A stretch of DNA of 64,000 nucleotides from JASLDZ01 sp038226305 (GCA_038226305.1 JBBRQN010000008.1:1-64000), one strand, 5' to 3'; positions 31,180 to 40,921 are shown, numbered from the stretch's first letter. The notes: a model not told the origin generated them from the letters alone. Made by a program: numbers and translations.

Positions 31180-33148
31180 CAGTGGCTGCGGGCACCGCCC
31201 GCAGGCGATCGCAGCGCACGACGGTGTACTCGGGAATGATCAGCCACGAGAAATGCTTGCCGTTGTAGGTGAGCTTCGTCTCCACCGGATCGAGATGCCA
31301 GTAGCTGGCTTCGGGGATTGGCCGGTGGCCGGCGATCAGGATTGCGGCCGGGGCGTCGGCCCAGTGGCACACCTTGATGGCCCCCTCGCGAGCCAGGCCG
31401 CGCGCGAAATGGCGGGCGGGGGTGAAGGGGCTGCGGTCGGCCTCCGTCGCGAAGCCGACGCCGACGATGCGCCGTATGCGGTCGTCCCACGTCATGGCCA
31501 GCGGCCGGGAGAAGACCACGCTCGCCCCCTGGATCGAGTTCGCCCACGCCCCACGCCGCGCCAGGAGCCAGGGCTGCGCATCGCCGCCCACCCACAGGAG
31601 CGAGCCAGGCTCGGGCCCGATGGCGGCCTCCAGCGCGGGATCGGGGCGCCCGCTCTCGACACGGCTCTGGATCGGCGGGCGGTCGTCCCACAGGAGCAGG
31701 CAGGCCAGCGCCACGAGGAGCGTGATCGGCGCGAGGTGGCGTAGCCCTATGAGCCGATGGCGCATCTGCCAGGCCGCGCCACCGACGATCAGAACGGCCG
31801 CGGCCGGCAGCGATCCGCTGCGCCACAGCTGAAGGAGGCTCACCCGCACGCCGTCGGGCAGACCCGCCTGCAACGTCGAGACGACGACGAGCAGCGCCTG
31901 TCCGAGTTCGATGGTCGCCGTCAGCCCCGCCAGCACCAGCACCGCCTGCGCCAGCCACGGGGGCGGCGCGGGGTCCCGGCGCAGGATCAGGACGATCCCG
32001 ATGAGGCAGGCCCCCGCCGAGGCGAGCCCGCCCCAGCCGTAGTCGCACACCAGCCACGCCATCAGGAGGAGGCCCAGCGCGGTGCGGCCGGCCGATCCCC
32101 GCTGCCACAGGCGCAGGGCCACCACCGGCAGGGCGGCGTTCGAAAGCACGACCATCGGCCAGAGGGCCCGCCAGGGCTGCAGCTGCAGGCCCAGCAGGTC
32201 GCCGAAGCCGTCGCACAGCACCAGCGTCGCCACCACGCCGATGGCGGCGGTGGCCAGAACGGCGGCGATCAGGGTGCGCAGCCGTCCCGTCGAGCCAAGG
32301 AGGCACAGGGTGACGATCGCCACCTGCACGAACAGCTGCCCCCAGTCCCCCGGCCGCCACCAGGTGGCGAAGAGGTAGGGCGTGCGGGCGAGGAGCACCT
32401 TCATCCATGCCGGATCGACGGTGGTGAACAGGCGGTCGGCCAGGGGCAGCTTCAACGCGGCAGCCACCGCCAGGGCGGCCGCTCCCACCAGGGGCAGGAA
32501 CCACAGGCGGGGCATGCGCGCGGCGAAGACGATGAACACGATCATCACGCCGGGCAGGGCCATCACCGGGTGCAGCACCCCCGCCGCGAGAACGAAGCCG
32601 GCGGCGATCCAGTCGCGGCGCACGGCCAGACAGGCCATCGCGGCGATCACCGCCGCCTCGGCCAGAGGGCGGGGCGAGGCGAAGGCTTCCCCGTAGCGGA
32701 ACACACCGAACCCGCCGTAGCCGGAGTCGAGCACCGCCACCGTCACCAGTGCAGCGGCCAGCATCCGCCCCTGCGTGAAGCGCGACAGGAGGGCGGCCGC
32801 CGCGGCGAACCACAGGCACAGGTTCACCAGCGTCGCCATGAAGGCAGCCCCCCCCGGGCCGAAGGCGACCACGCCGGAGCGGATCAGGGGCCTATAGAGC
32901 GTGAAGCCCGACTGCCCGTCGTTCGAGAACAGAAGGTCGGTGCCCAGCCCCCTGGGATCGAGGTCAGCCAGGGCGCGCCCCACGTATAGCCGGGCATCGT
33001 GGATCACCCCGGCATAGGGGTGTGAGAGCAGCCACAGGCCCAGAAGCGCCAGCCCGGCCAGGGCCAGCCGCAGCCGGGCGCGCCACGCCTCAGTCAGCGG
33101 GAGGCGCGGTGCGGTCGTGCTCGCCAGTCCGCCCGCCTCCGCCGCCAT
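31151..33148 (-). CDS. Large multi-pass membrane protein, unknown
   Basis: 665 residues from ATG 33148. About 12-13 hydrophobic helices between residues 25 and 500 (LALAGLALLGLWLLSHPYAG, DSGYGGFGVFRYGEAFASPR, MIVFIVFAARMPRLWFLPLV), then a ~150-residue soluble C-terminal domain with Trp and Asp motifs (LLWVGGDAQPWLLARRGAWA, SYWHLDPVETKLTYNG). The loop after helix 1 (HPYAGVIHDARLYVGRAL) with its acidic residue recalls GT-C fold glycosyltransferases, but no family is certain. The C-terminal end overlaps the receiver gene. Confidence 0.7.
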   Translation of the reverse strand: MAAEAGGLASTTAPRLPLTEAWRARLRLALAGLALLGLWLLSHPYAGVIHDARLYVGRALADLDPRGLGTDLLFSNDGQSGFTLYRPLIRSGVVAFGPGGAAFMATLVNLCLWFAAAAALLSRFTQGRMLAAALVTVAVLDSGYGGFGVFRYGEAFASPRPLAEAAVIAAMACLAVRRDWIAAGFVLAAGVLHPVMALPGVMIVFIVFAARMPRLWFLPLVGAAALAVAAALKLPLADRLFTTVDPAWMKVLLARTPYLFATWWRPGDWGQLFVQVAIVTLCLLGSTGRLRTLIAAVLATAAIGVVATLVLCDGFGDLLGLQLQPWRALWPMVVLSNAALPVVALRLWQRGSAGRTALGLLLMAWLVCDYGWGGLASAGACLIGIVLILRRDPAPPPWLAQAVLVLAGLTATIELGQALLVVVSTLQAGLPDGVRVSLLQLWRSGSLPAAAVLIVGGAAWQMRHRLIGLRHLAPITLLVALACLLLWDDRPPIQSRVESGRPDPALEAAIGPEPGSLLWVGGDAQPWLLARRGAWANSIQGASVVFSRPLAMTWDDRIRRIVGVGFATEADRSPFTPARHFARGLAREGAIKVCHWADAPAAILIAGHRPIPEASYWHLDPVETKLTYNGKHFSWLIIPEYTVVRCDRLRAVPAATVSPSTGARG

Positions 33149-33272
33149 GCCGCCGCCCGCCCCTTGAGTGCATAAGGAAAGGGGCGGACCCACTGTGCGT
33201 GAGCCCGCCCCCGTTCATGTCACCGATTGGCCGACCCGACCCCGTCAGGTCAAGCTTCCGGTCGCCGCGACC

Positions 33273-35342
33273 TCACCAGATGTGAACGCGCTGCTCCGGC
33301 GGGATGTAGAGCTTGTCGCCCGGCTTCACGTTGAAGGCGGTGTACCAGGCGTCCACGTTGCGCACGACCTCGTTCACCCGGGCGGTGGAGGGGGAGTGCG
33401 GATCGGTGTGGATCTGCTGGATCAGCGCGCTGTCGCGGATCTTGGAGCGCCACACCTGCGCCCAGCCGAGGAACACCCGCTGATCGCCGGTCAGGCCGTC
33501 GATCACCGGCGCGGGCTTGCCGTGCAGGGAGGCGTGGTAGGCGTCGAGCGCCAGGTTGATGCCGCCCATGTCGCCGATGTTCTCGCCCATGGTGGTGGCA
33601 CCGTTGATGTGCTCGTCAGGCTTGGAGGCCAGGGGCGCGTTGGCGGAGTACTGGGCGCCGAGGCGATCCGTGCGCGACTTGAAGCCGGTGGCGTCCTGCG
33701 CGGTCCACCAGTCGCGCAGGCGACCCATGCCGTCGGACTTGCGGCCCTGGTCGTCGAAGCCGTGGCTGATCTCGTGGCCGATCACGCCGCCGATGCCACC
33801 ATAGTTCACGGCCGGGTCAGCCTTGGGATCGAAGAACGGAGGCTGCAGGATCGCGGCCGGGAACAGGATCTCGTTGAAGGGCGGGTTGTAGTTCGCGTTC
33901 ACCGTCTGGGGCGTCATGTTCCAGTCGGTGCGATCCACCGGCTGGTGGTAGCGAGCGACGCGGCGATCCCACTCGAACCGGCGCGAGCGCTTCACGTCGC
34001 CGTAGAGATCAGCCTCGACCACGTTGAGCTTTGAGTAGTCTCGGAACTTGTCCGGATAGGCGATCTTGACGCTGAAGTGCGACAGCTTGTCGAGCGCCTG
34101 CGTCTTGGTTTCCGGGCTCATCCACTCGAGGTTCTGGATGCGGTGCGACAGGGCCACCTTGATGTTGCCCACCAGCTCCTGCATCTGCGCCTTCGATTCC
34201 GGCGGGAAGTAGAGCTGCACGTAGGACTGGCCGACGGCCTCGCCCAGGGCGCCATCGACGGCTCCCACGGCGCGCTTCCAGCGCGGGCCCTGCTCGGGCT
34301 GGCCGTTCAGGGTCTTGTTGCGGAACTCGAACCGCGCATCGACGAAGCTCTTGGCTAGGAGCGGCGCGGAGTCGTCGGTGGTGTGGAACGCCTGCCACGC
34401 CTTCAGCGTCTCGACCGGGGTGTCAGCGAAGATCTTCGCCTTGGCCGGGAAGGCGGTGTTGTCGCCCAGGATCACGGCGTTCAGCCCGGTGATCTCGACG
34501 GCGGCGAAGTAGCGGGGCCAGTCGAAGCCGGGGGCGTAGGCCGCCAGCGCCTCGGTGGTCATGGGGTTGTAGGTCTTGTCGCGATCGCGGCTCTGTTCGC
34601 GGGTCCAGCTGGCCTCGGCGAGCTTTGTCTCGAAGGCCATGACGGCCTGCGCGTTCGCCTTGGGATCCGGCCACTTGGCCAGGGTCAGCATGGTCTCGAT
34701 GTAGGCGACGTATTTGGCGCGCGTGTCGGCGAAGCTGGGCTTCAGGTAGTAGTCGCGGTCCGGCAGGCCGAGGCCGCCCGAGCGCATCTGGAAGGCATAG
34801 CGGGTGGGGTCCTTCGAGTCGGGGCCGACGCCGCCGCCGAAGATGGAGCTGTAAAACTCCCCGTGGGTGTCGCCCATGATCGCGACGAGGTCGGAGTGGG
34901 TCTTGGCGTCACGCACGCGCTGCAGATCGGCCTGCAGGGGCTTGTCGCCCAGGGCCTCGATCCGGGCTTCGTCCATGTAGGCCTTGTAGTAGGCGCCGAT
35001 CTTGGCCTCGCGGGCGTCCTTCGGCTTGGCGGCGGCCTTCTCGAGGATGCCGTGCACGCGGTTCTCGGAGAGCACGCTCAGGACGTCGAAGTTGCCGAAG
35101 CGGCTGCGGTCGGAGGGAATTTCCATCGTCTTCAGCGCGTTGCCGTTGGCGTATTCGAAGAAGTCGTCGCCGGGCTTCACCGACAGGTCGCGCGCGGCGG
35201 GGTCGAAGCCCCAGGTGCCGTAGTGGGGGGTGGTCACCGAGCCGGGGCTGTCGGCGCCCGCGGCGGGAGCGGCGTTGGCGGCGGAGGTCGCAAGGCCGAG
35301 GCAGGCGATGGCCGCCGCGGCAAAGAGGGACTGACGGATCAA
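33273..35342 (-). CDS. M13 family metalloendopeptidase (PepO-like), exported
   Basis: 689 residues from TTG 35342, chosen because AGGAG lies 9 bases upstream and the protein then opens with a clear signal peptide (LIRQSLFAAAAIACLGLATS then AANAA). Neprilysin-like zinc protease: the GVIGHEISHGFDDQGRKSDG motif (HExxH near residue 522), downstream ENIGDMGGINLALDAY with the third metal ligand, NANYNPPFNEILFPAAILQP, and the C-terminal NVDAWYTAFNVKPGDKLYIP. It degrades peptides in the periplasm or outside. Family length is about 650-700, so it is complete. Confidence 0.94.
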   Translation of the reverse strand: MIRQSLFAAAAIACLGLATSAANAAPAAGADSPGSVTTPHYGTWGFDPAARDLSVKPGDDFFEYANGNALKTMEIPSDRSRFGNFDVLSVLSENRVHGILEKAAAKPKDAREAKIGAYYKAYMDEARIEALGDKPLQADLQRVRDAKTHSDLVAIMGDTHGEFYSSIFGGGVGPDSKDPTRYAFQMRSGGLGLPDRDYYLKPSFADTRAKYVAYIETMLTLAKWPDPKANAQAVMAFETKLAEASWTREQSRDRDKTYNPMTTEALAAYAPGFDWPRYFAAVEITGLNAVILGDNTAFPAKAKIFADTPVETLKAWQAFHTTDDSAPLLAKSFVDARFEFRNKTLNGQPEQGPRWKRAVGAVDGALGEAVGQSYVQLYFPPESKAQMQELVGNIKVALSHRIQNLEWMSPETKTQALDKLSHFSVKIAYPDKFRDYSKLNVVEADLYGDVKRSRRFEWDRRVARYHQPVDRTDWNMTPQTVNANYNPPFNEILFPAAILQPPFFDPKADPAVNYGGIGGVIGHEISHGFDDQGRKSDGMGRLRDWWTAQDATGFKSRTDRLGAQYSANAPLASKPDEHINGATTMGENIGDMGGINLALDAYHASLHGKPAPVIDGLTGDQRVFLGWAQVWRSKIRDSALIQQIHTDPHSPSTARVNEVVRNVDAWYTAFNVKPGDKLYIPPEQRVHIW

Positions 35343-35456
35343 GCTCGAGACTCCTGTAGGGCCGTTGGCATGCGAGGCGGCCGGGGGGCGGCCGTGCCGG
35401 AGATCATGGTGCATATATCCGGCTCGTGCTTGTGACGAGACCGACACAAAAGGCGC

Positions 35457-35753
35457 TCATCGCTCCTCATCGAATCGGGCGGCGACGAGGGCGCAGAGGC
35501 CTTCGACGGCGGTGGCGGCCTGCGGACCCTGGGCGATGATCTCGATCACCGAGCCCGGCCCGGCGGCCAGCATCATCAGGCCCATGATCGACTGGGCATC
35601 CACGAGGTGGCCGTCGCGCGCCACCGTCACCTGGGCGTCGTAGCCGGCGGCGGCCTTGACGAACTTGGCCGAGGCGCGGGCGTGCAGGCCGCGCTCGTTG
35701 ACGATCTCGACCTCGCGCCGGACCTCGTCCTCGGCTTCAGACAGCTCGCTCAT
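35457..35753 (-). CDS. ptsH: Phosphocarrier protein HPr
   Basis: 98 residues. Phosphohistidine site His24 in NERGLHARASAKFV and the regulatory Ser55 in DAQSIMGLMML, the site HprK would phosphorylate. With no sugar-specific EIIBC gene nearby, it belongs to a regulatory PTS. ATG 35753 overlaps the EIIA stop as ATGA, giving the common alphaproteobacterial order hprK, EIIA, ptsH. Confidence 0.95.
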   Translation of the reverse strand: MSELSEAEDEVRREVEIVNERGLHARASAKFVKAAAGYDAQVTVARDGHLVDAQSIMGLMMLAAGPGSVIEIIAQGPQAATAVEGLCALVAARFDEER

Positions 35754-36157
35754 TTCTCTCCGGCCAGAACGTAGGAGGCGACGGAGATGTACTTGCGCCC
35801 GGCGTCCTGGGCCGCGGCCACGCACACCTGCAGGGGCTCGCGCTTGCGCACGCTGGCGAGCTTGATGAGCATGGGCAGGTTCAGCCCGGCGATCACCTCG
35901 GCCCGCGCCTCGTCCATCACCGAGATGGCGAGGTTGGAGGGGGTGCCCCCGAACATGTCGGTGAGCAGGATCACCCCGTCACCGTCCTGGCCGGCGTCCT
36001 TGGCGGCGCGCACGATGTCGGCGCGGCGGCGCTCCATGTCGTCTTCGGGGCCGATGCAGATGGCGCGCAGACGCTCCTGCGGACCGACCACATGCTCCAT
36101 TGCCTTCACGAACTCCTCGGCGAGGCGCCCGTGGGTGACGATCACCAGACCGATCAT
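35750..36157 (-). CDS. PTS EIIA-Man family protein
   Basis: 135 residues from ATG 36157 (MIGLVIVTHGRLAEEFVKAM), His9 being the phosphoacceptor. VILLTDMFGGTPSNLAISVM is the family signature. It takes phosphate from HPr and in alphaproteobacteria regulates other proteins rather than moving mannose. No rapZ lies between it and hprK, where many relatives carry one. Coupled to ptsH by a 4-base overlap. Confidence 0.93.
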   Translation of the reverse strand: MIGLVIVTHGRLAEEFVKAMEHVVGPQERLRAICIGPEDDMERRRADIVRAAKDAGQDGDGVILLTDMFGGTPSNLAISVMDEARAEVIAGLNLPMLIKLASVRKREPLQVCVAAAQDAGRKYISVASYVLAGEK

Positions 36158-36257
36158 TCCGTCCCCTGCCTCGGCCGGGCGGGGAGGGTTCCCCCGGCGA
36201 AGGAGCGTCGGCCAGGCGGCCACGCGGACGGGCTTGATAACGCCGCCTTCACCAAGC

Positions 36258-36716
36258 TCAAAGCGCCGTGACGTCCTGCGACAGAGCGCGCCGCAGCCGA
36301 TCGGGCGCCGAGGCCTCGAACGGGGCGATGTCGATGAGGCGCACGGGCCGCCCGGCCACCGGCTCGAACTGGGGCTCGGGCAGGCGCTCGGCGGGGTGTC
36401 CCAGCCGCGCCACGAGGTCGATGGAGGCGAAGGGCCGCACCGATCCCTTGGCCATGCCCTGCCCCCGAAGCTCGATCAGCCCCCGCAGCGACGCCGGCGC
36501 CCGGCCGTAGACGCGCTCGGAGGAAGCCCAGGCGATCACCCGGTCGTCGGCCACCAGGCGCCAGCCGTTCTGCACCAGCCGCAGGGCCAGATCGCTCTTG
36601 CCGGCGCCCGACGGCCCGATGAGCAGCACCCCCAGCCAGCCGCGCTCGCCCAGATGCAGGGAGGCGAGGCTCGCGTGCAGGATCAGCGTCTCGGCAGGGT
36701 TACGGGGATCGGTCAC
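36258..36716 (-). CDS. hprK: HPr kinase/phosphorylase, short alphaproteobacterial form
   Basis: 152 residues, lacking the N-terminal domain of firmicute HprK, as usual in this class. Walker A GVLLIGPSGAGKSDLALRLV, conserved LVADDRVIAW and GRAPASLRGLIELRGQG (the K/P loop). It phosphorylates or dephosphorylates the HPr serine. ATG 36716 overlaps the chvG stop by 4 bases, linking PTS signalling with ChvG/ChvI. Confidence 0.93.
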   Translation of the reverse strand: MTDPRNPAETLILHASLASLHLGERGWLGVLLIGPSGAGKSDLALRLVQNGWRLVADDRVIAWASSERVYGRAPASLRGLIELRGQGMAKGSVRPFASIDLVARLGHPAERLPEPQFEPVAGRPVRLIDIAPFEASAPDRLRRALSQDVTAL

Positions 36717-38380
36717 GAAGTGGCCTCCGGCAGGTCGAGCACAAAGCGGGCCCCGGCGATCTCGCCCGCGGGGCCGAGCCGGTTCTCTGCGTGAAGAGAC
36801 CCCCCGTGCGCCAGCGCGATCTGTCGCGAGATGGCCAGCCCCAGCCCGGAATGCCCGCCGAAGGCCGATCCACCCGGCACCGCCCCCTTGGGCCGCGAGG
36901 TGTAGAAACGCTCGAAGACGGTCTCGATGTTGTCGGCGGGGATGCCGGGGCCGTCGTCGTCCACGGTCAGGCGCACGCGCCGCTGGCCCCGCTCGCCCTC
37001 GGTGGCGAGGGCCACCCGCACCTGCCCGCCCTCCGGACTGAACGAGCGGGCGTTCTCCACGAGGTTGCGCAGCACCTGGCCCAGCGGCCCTTCGCGGCCG
37101 ATCACGGCGGCGCTGTCGCCTGTGGCCGAGACCGTCACCGCAGGCGCGCGCTCGGCGTAGAGCGAGGCCACATCGGCGGCCAGCCGCGCCAGGTCCACCG
37201 TGCGCGGGGCATCGCGGGACAGCTCGGCATCCAGGCGCGAAGCGTTCGCGATGTCGGTCACGAGCCGGTCGAGGCGGCGGCCGTCGGCTTTAAGGATGGC
37301 GATCAGGCGATCCCGCCCGGCCCCGTCCGGCGCGATCTCGAGGGTCTCCACGGCGGAGCGGATGCTGGTGAGGGGGTTCTTGATCTCGTGCGCCACGTCG
37401 GCGGCGAAGCGCTCGATGGCGTCCATGCGGGCGCTCATGGTGTCGGTCATGGACTCGAGCGCGCGGGTGAGGTCGCCCACCTCGTCCTGCCGCTCGGCGA
37501 TGTCGGGCAGCGAGATGGCGCGGGTGCGCTGCAGGCGAACGCTGTCGGCGGCCCGCTGCAGGCGCAGGATCGGCCGCGCCACCAGCACGTGCAGGAGCAG
37601 CGATGAGGCCAGGGTCGAGCCGATGGCGATGAAGATGAACGGCAACAGGGCCCGGCGTTGCGCCCAGACCGTGTCGTCCACGTCGCCACCCTCGAGCACC
37701 AGCACCCCCAGCACCGCGCGCACATGCTGGATGGGAAGCGACACCGACACCCGGCGGCGGCCGTCGTCACCCTCGCGCACACCGGCCACGGGCTCGCCCT
37801 TCAGGGCGACAGAGACCTCCTGAGCCAGCTGCTCGCGGGCGCGGGCCAGCTGACGGGGCTCGCCGGCGCCGGGAGAGCGCCAGAAGGCGGGGCGGTCACC
37901 GGGCTTGCGGGCGGGGGGCAGCTTCCGCTCCTCGATCCGGTCGCCGATGACGTAGCTGTCGGCGATCAGCCGCCCCTGGGCATCGAACAGCCGCGCCCGC
38001 TGCGAGCGGGGGATGAACAGGAACGACAGGGTCTGCACAGCCAGGTCGGCATCCATCGCGGGCTGCGGATCGCCCACTGTGGAGGCGCGGTCGAGCACGT
38101 TGGCGATGAACGCGGCCTGTGTGTTCAGGCTGTCGAGCCGCGCGGTGATCAGGTTGCGCCGGAACTCGTTGAGCACCAGGGCACCGATCACCAGCACCAG
38201 AAGCCCGAGGAGGTTCAGCCCGAGGATCAGCCGCCCGAGCTTGGTGCCGAACAGGGGCAGGCTGTCGCGCCGACCGAACAGCCCTCGCATGCGGCCTTCC
38301 AGCTGCAGGGGGTCGAACAGCCTTCGGCCTGCCGGTGCAGCGGCGGCGTCAGAGCTCGCGGTATCGATAGCCGACGCCAT
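36713..38380 (-). CDS. chvG: Sensor histidine kinase ChvG
   Basis: 555 residues. Helix 1 (GRLILGLNLLGLLVLVIGAL), a periplasmic sensor domain (about 75-245), helix 2, a HAMP linker (RPILRLQRAADSVRLQ), dimerisation/phosphoacceptor box FAADVAHEIKNPLTSIRSAV (His about residue 333), N box LRNLVENARSFSPEGG and G boxes DDDGPGIPADN and GGHSGLGLAISRQIA. ChvG senses acid, osmotic or envelope stress. The start overlaps chvI by 32 bases, so a shorter N-terminus is possible. Confidence 0.93.
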   Translation of the reverse strand: MASAIDTASSDAAAAPAGRRLFDPLQLEGRMRGLFGRRDSLPLFGTKLGRLILGLNLLGLLVLVIGALVLNEFRRNLITARLDSLNTQAAFIANVLDRASTVGDPQPAMDADLAVQTLSFLFIPRSQRARLFDAQGRLIADSYVIGDRIEERKLPPARKPGDRPAFWRSPGAGEPRQLARAREQLAQEVSVALKGEPVAGVREGDDGRRRVSVSLPIQHVRAVLGVLVLEGGDVDDTVWAQRRALLPFIFIAIGSTLASSLLLHVLVARPILRLQRAADSVRLQRTRAISLPDIAERQDEVGDLTRALESMTDTMSARMDAIERFAADVAHEIKNPLTSIRSAVETLEIAPDGAGRDRLIAILKADGRRLDRLVTDIANASRLDAELSRDAPRTVDLARLAADVASLYAERAPAVTVSATGDSAAVIGREGPLGQVLRNLVENARSFSPEGGQVRVALATEGERGQRRVRLTVDDDGPGIPADNIETVFERFYTSRPKGAVPGGSAFGGHSGLGLAISRQIALAHGGSLHAENRLGPAGEIAGARFVLDLPEATS

Positions 38381-39089
38381 ACAGGGTCTCGATGGCGTCG
38401 AACTCGGGATCGACCTGCCTGAACTTCTTGCGCATGCGCTTGATGTGGCTGTCGATGGTGCGGTCGTCGACGTAGACCTGATCGTCGTAGGCGGCGTCCA
38501 TCAGGTTGTCGCGGCTCTTCACGAAGCCGGGGCGCTGGGCCAGCGACTGCAGGAGCAGGAACTCGGTCACCGTCAGCTTCACGGCCTTCCCGTCCCACAG
38601 GCAGTCGTGGCGGGCGGAGTCGAGGGTCAGGCGTCCGCGCTTCAGGGCCTTGGAGCCGATGGCGGGCACCGAGGCACCCTGGGCGTTGATTGTCGGCGCG
38701 TCGTCCTCGTCCTCGTAGCCGTTGTTGGCGCGGCCGCGGCGCAGCACGGCCTTCACCCGCTCGATGAGCAGGCGCTGGCTGAACGGCTTGTGCATGTAGT
38801 CGTCGGCGCCGAGGTTGAAGCCGAGGATCTCGTCGATCTCCTCGTCCTTCGAGGTGAGAATGATCACCGGCGCCTCGGAGGACTGGCGGAAGCGGCGCAG
38901 CACCTCCATGCCGTCCATGCGGGGCATCTTCACGTCGAGGATGGCGAGGTCGGGCGGGTCGTTCTCCAGCGCCTGAAGGCCGGTGACCCCGTCGTGATAC
39001 GCCTTCACCCGGTGGCCGTGACTCTCCAGAGCCATCGACACGGATGCCACGATGTTTTCATCGTCGTCGACGAGGGTGATGTCGGCCAT
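38349..39089 (-). CDS. chvI: Response regulator ChvI
   Basis: 246 residues from ATG 39089. Receiver domain with Asp52 in LAILDVKMPRMDGMEVLRR and Lys in DDYMHKPFSQRLLIERVKA, then a winged-helix domain (LTVTEFLLLQSLAQRPGFVK, YVDDRTIDSHIKRMRKKFRQ). In Caulobacter ChvI controls outer-membrane and transport genes, including a small RNA. The longer in-frame upstream extension is not used. Divergent from the unknown 39178 gene, 88 bases apart. Confidence 0.95.
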   Translation of the reverse strand: MADITLVDDDENIVASVSMALESHGHRVKAYHDGVTGLQALENDPPDLAILDVKMPRMDGMEVLRRFRQSSEAPVIILTSKDEEIDEILGFNLGADDYMHKPFSQRLLIERVKAVLRRGRANNGYEDEDDAPTINAQGASVPAIGSKALKRGRLTLDSARHDCLWDGKAVKLTVTEFLLLQSLAQRPGFVKSRDNLMDAAYDDQVYVDDRTIDSHIKRMRKKFRQVDPEFDAIETLYGVGYRYREL

Positions 39090-39177
39090 CCGGCCAAGGT
39101 GGCGGCGTCCCGCGGCGGACGCAAGGCTGCGATCTGTCCGCAACGTGGCCTTAAGGCGTCTCGGATAAGCTTAACGG

Positions 39178-40914
39178 ATGGCTGGACCCGTCCATTACGA
39201 GATCTACGTCCGCAGGAAGCCCGGTGCCCCGTGGACGCTGGACTGCGCCGTGGAAGACCGCTCGCGCCTCTCCGACATCGCCGATCAGCTCCTGGCCGAG
39301 GGTCGCGCCGTGGGCGTGCGCGCCACCAAGGAGACCTTCGACACCACCAGCGGACATTTCGACAGCGTAACCCTGTTCTCGCGAGGCGACGTGGAGATGC
39401 GTTCCCGCTCCAAGACCCCCACGGAGGATCAGGGCCCCCTGTGCCTCACGCCGCACGACCTCTACAGCGCCCATGCCCGGGAGCGGATCGTTCGGCTGAT
39501 GGGCGGCTGGCTGAAGCGCAAGGCCGTCACCGCCTTCGAGCTCCTGCACCGCCCCGACCTCGTGGAGCAGCTGGAGGCCTCGGGCGTCGAGATCCAGCAC
39601 GCCCTGCAGAAGATCGCCATTCCCGAGGCTCAGGCCCGTGGCCTCTCCGTCCACGAGGTCATCCGCCAGCTGCAGGGGCTGGTCGACCGGGCGATGGCCC
39701 GGGTGATCAAGGATGGCCGCGCCCGCAGCTTCCCGACCTTCACGGCGCAGACCTTCGCGACCGAGGTGGAGCGGCTGGGCGATCATCCCGACCGGCTCTA
39801 CATCCTGGGCGGCGGCGTGGCGCAGTTCCTGGCCGATGCCAAGACGTGGCTCGACAAGGCCGAGCGGCTGATCTCGCTGGCAGAGGGTGCCCCGGCGGGC
39901 GGACGACCCCGCGCCCTGGCGCTTGCGGCCATCGAACCCCCTCTGAGCGAAATCCTCGGACAGGCGGGCGGGCTCAACGACCTGTTCGGCACCGACCTCG
40001 ACCTCGGCGGTGCCCTGGCGGCCCTGACCACTCTGGCCGCTCCCAAGGAGGCGGCCATGATCCGGCGGATGGACGCAGGCGTCGCCAAGGCCCTGCCTCC
40101 CCTGCCCCCCGTCGCTCAGCGCCTCGCCGCCCTCATCGAGCTCGAGGCATTCGAGAGCGTGCGCGCCGCCATCGGCAAGCGCGTGCTGGCCGAGCTGAAC
40201 AGCCCCCGCCGCCTGCGCCCCGAAGATGCGGAGGGCGAGATCGTGCTGCTCCGCGCCCTGGCGATGGTGCTCACCGCCTCGGCGGGCCGCCTCCTGCAGC
40301 TGGAAGACGTGCAGACCGCCTTCGTGGACCGCTCCAAGCGCCTGGTCGCCGCCGACTTCGTCACCGCCTTCGTCGCCGAGCTCGCTCCCACCGAGGCCGG
40401 GGCCGTGCAGGAGGCGCGGGCGCTGGTGCGCCTGTCCGAGAACGTGGTGGGCGTGATGAACAAGAAGGCCGCCTGCCGCTGGCTCAGCGGGGCGCTGGAG
40501 GCGCTGCGCTTCGAGAAGGACGTGCGCTCCACCCGCGAGAGCCCCACCGCCCGCCTCGCCGCTTTGGCCGACCTGCACAAGGCCCTGGGCACCGCTGGCC
40601 TGCCCGGGCCTGACACGACGCTCCTGCAGCAGCGGGTCAGCGATGCGGGGGGCTGGGTCGAGACCGACTCCCACCTGTGCAGCCTGATCGTCGCGTCGAG
40701 CGCGCCCCTGCCCATCCGCGCCAGCGTCCTGGCCAAGCTCGCCTGCGGTGAGACGGCCCCCAAGGGCCCCGCCGCCGACCGCGCGAGGGTCGAGCTTGCC
40801 AAGCTGCTGCGAGACCCCGCGTCGCGTGCCCAGCTCGCCGATCACCCCGAGATCGCCGCCCGGGTGCGCGAGGCGCTGACCCCGCGGCCGTCACCGCTCT
40901 CGGCCGCCGCCTAG
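39178..40914 (+). CDS. Conserved protein of unknown function, 578 residues
   Basis: No family recognised. N-terminus (MAGPVHYEIYVRRKPGAPWT, then LDCAVEDRSRLSDIADQLLA) looks like a small beta-alpha domain; the rest is long amphipathic helices, for example QFLADAKTWLDKAERLISLA and AAIGKRVLAELNSPRRL, with no membrane segments or signal peptide. Repeated short helical blocks suggest a scaffold-like protein. It is divergent from chvI and could share its regulation; it is alone on its strand. AlphaFold-style fold matching would be the most informative next view. Confidence 0.75.
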   Translation: MAGPVHYEIYVRRKPGAPWTLDCAVEDRSRLSDIADQLLAEGRAVGVRATKETFDTTSGHFDSVTLFSRGDVEMRSRSKTPTEDQGPLCLTPHDLYSAHARERIVRLMGGWLKRKAVTAFELLHRPDLVEQLEASGVEIQHALQKIAIPEAQARGLSVHEVIRQLQGLVDRAMARVIKDGRARSFPTFTAQTFATEVERLGDHPDRLYILGGGVAQFLADAKTWLDKAERLISLAEGAPAGGRPRALALAAIEPPLSEILGQAGGLNDLFGTDLDLGGALAALTTLAAPKEAAMIRRMDAGVAKALPPLPPVAQRLAALIELEAFESVRAAIGKRVLAELNSPRRLRPEDAEGEIVLLRALAMVLTASAGRLLQLEDVQTAFVDRSKRLVAADFVTAFVAELAPTEAGAVQEARALVRLSENVVGVMNKKAACRWLSGALEALRFEKDVRSTRESPTARLAALADLHKALGTAGLPGPDTTLLQQRVSDAGGWVETDSHLCSLIVASSAPLPIRASVLAKLACGETAPKGPAADRARVELAKLLRDPASRAQLADHPEIAARVREALTPRPSPLSAAA

Positions 40915-40921
40915 CCTGGGG

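Noticed and set aside
39140..39177. CtrA box before the 39178 gene
   Set aside because: Two TTAA words exist but are about 16 bases apart instead of 7.
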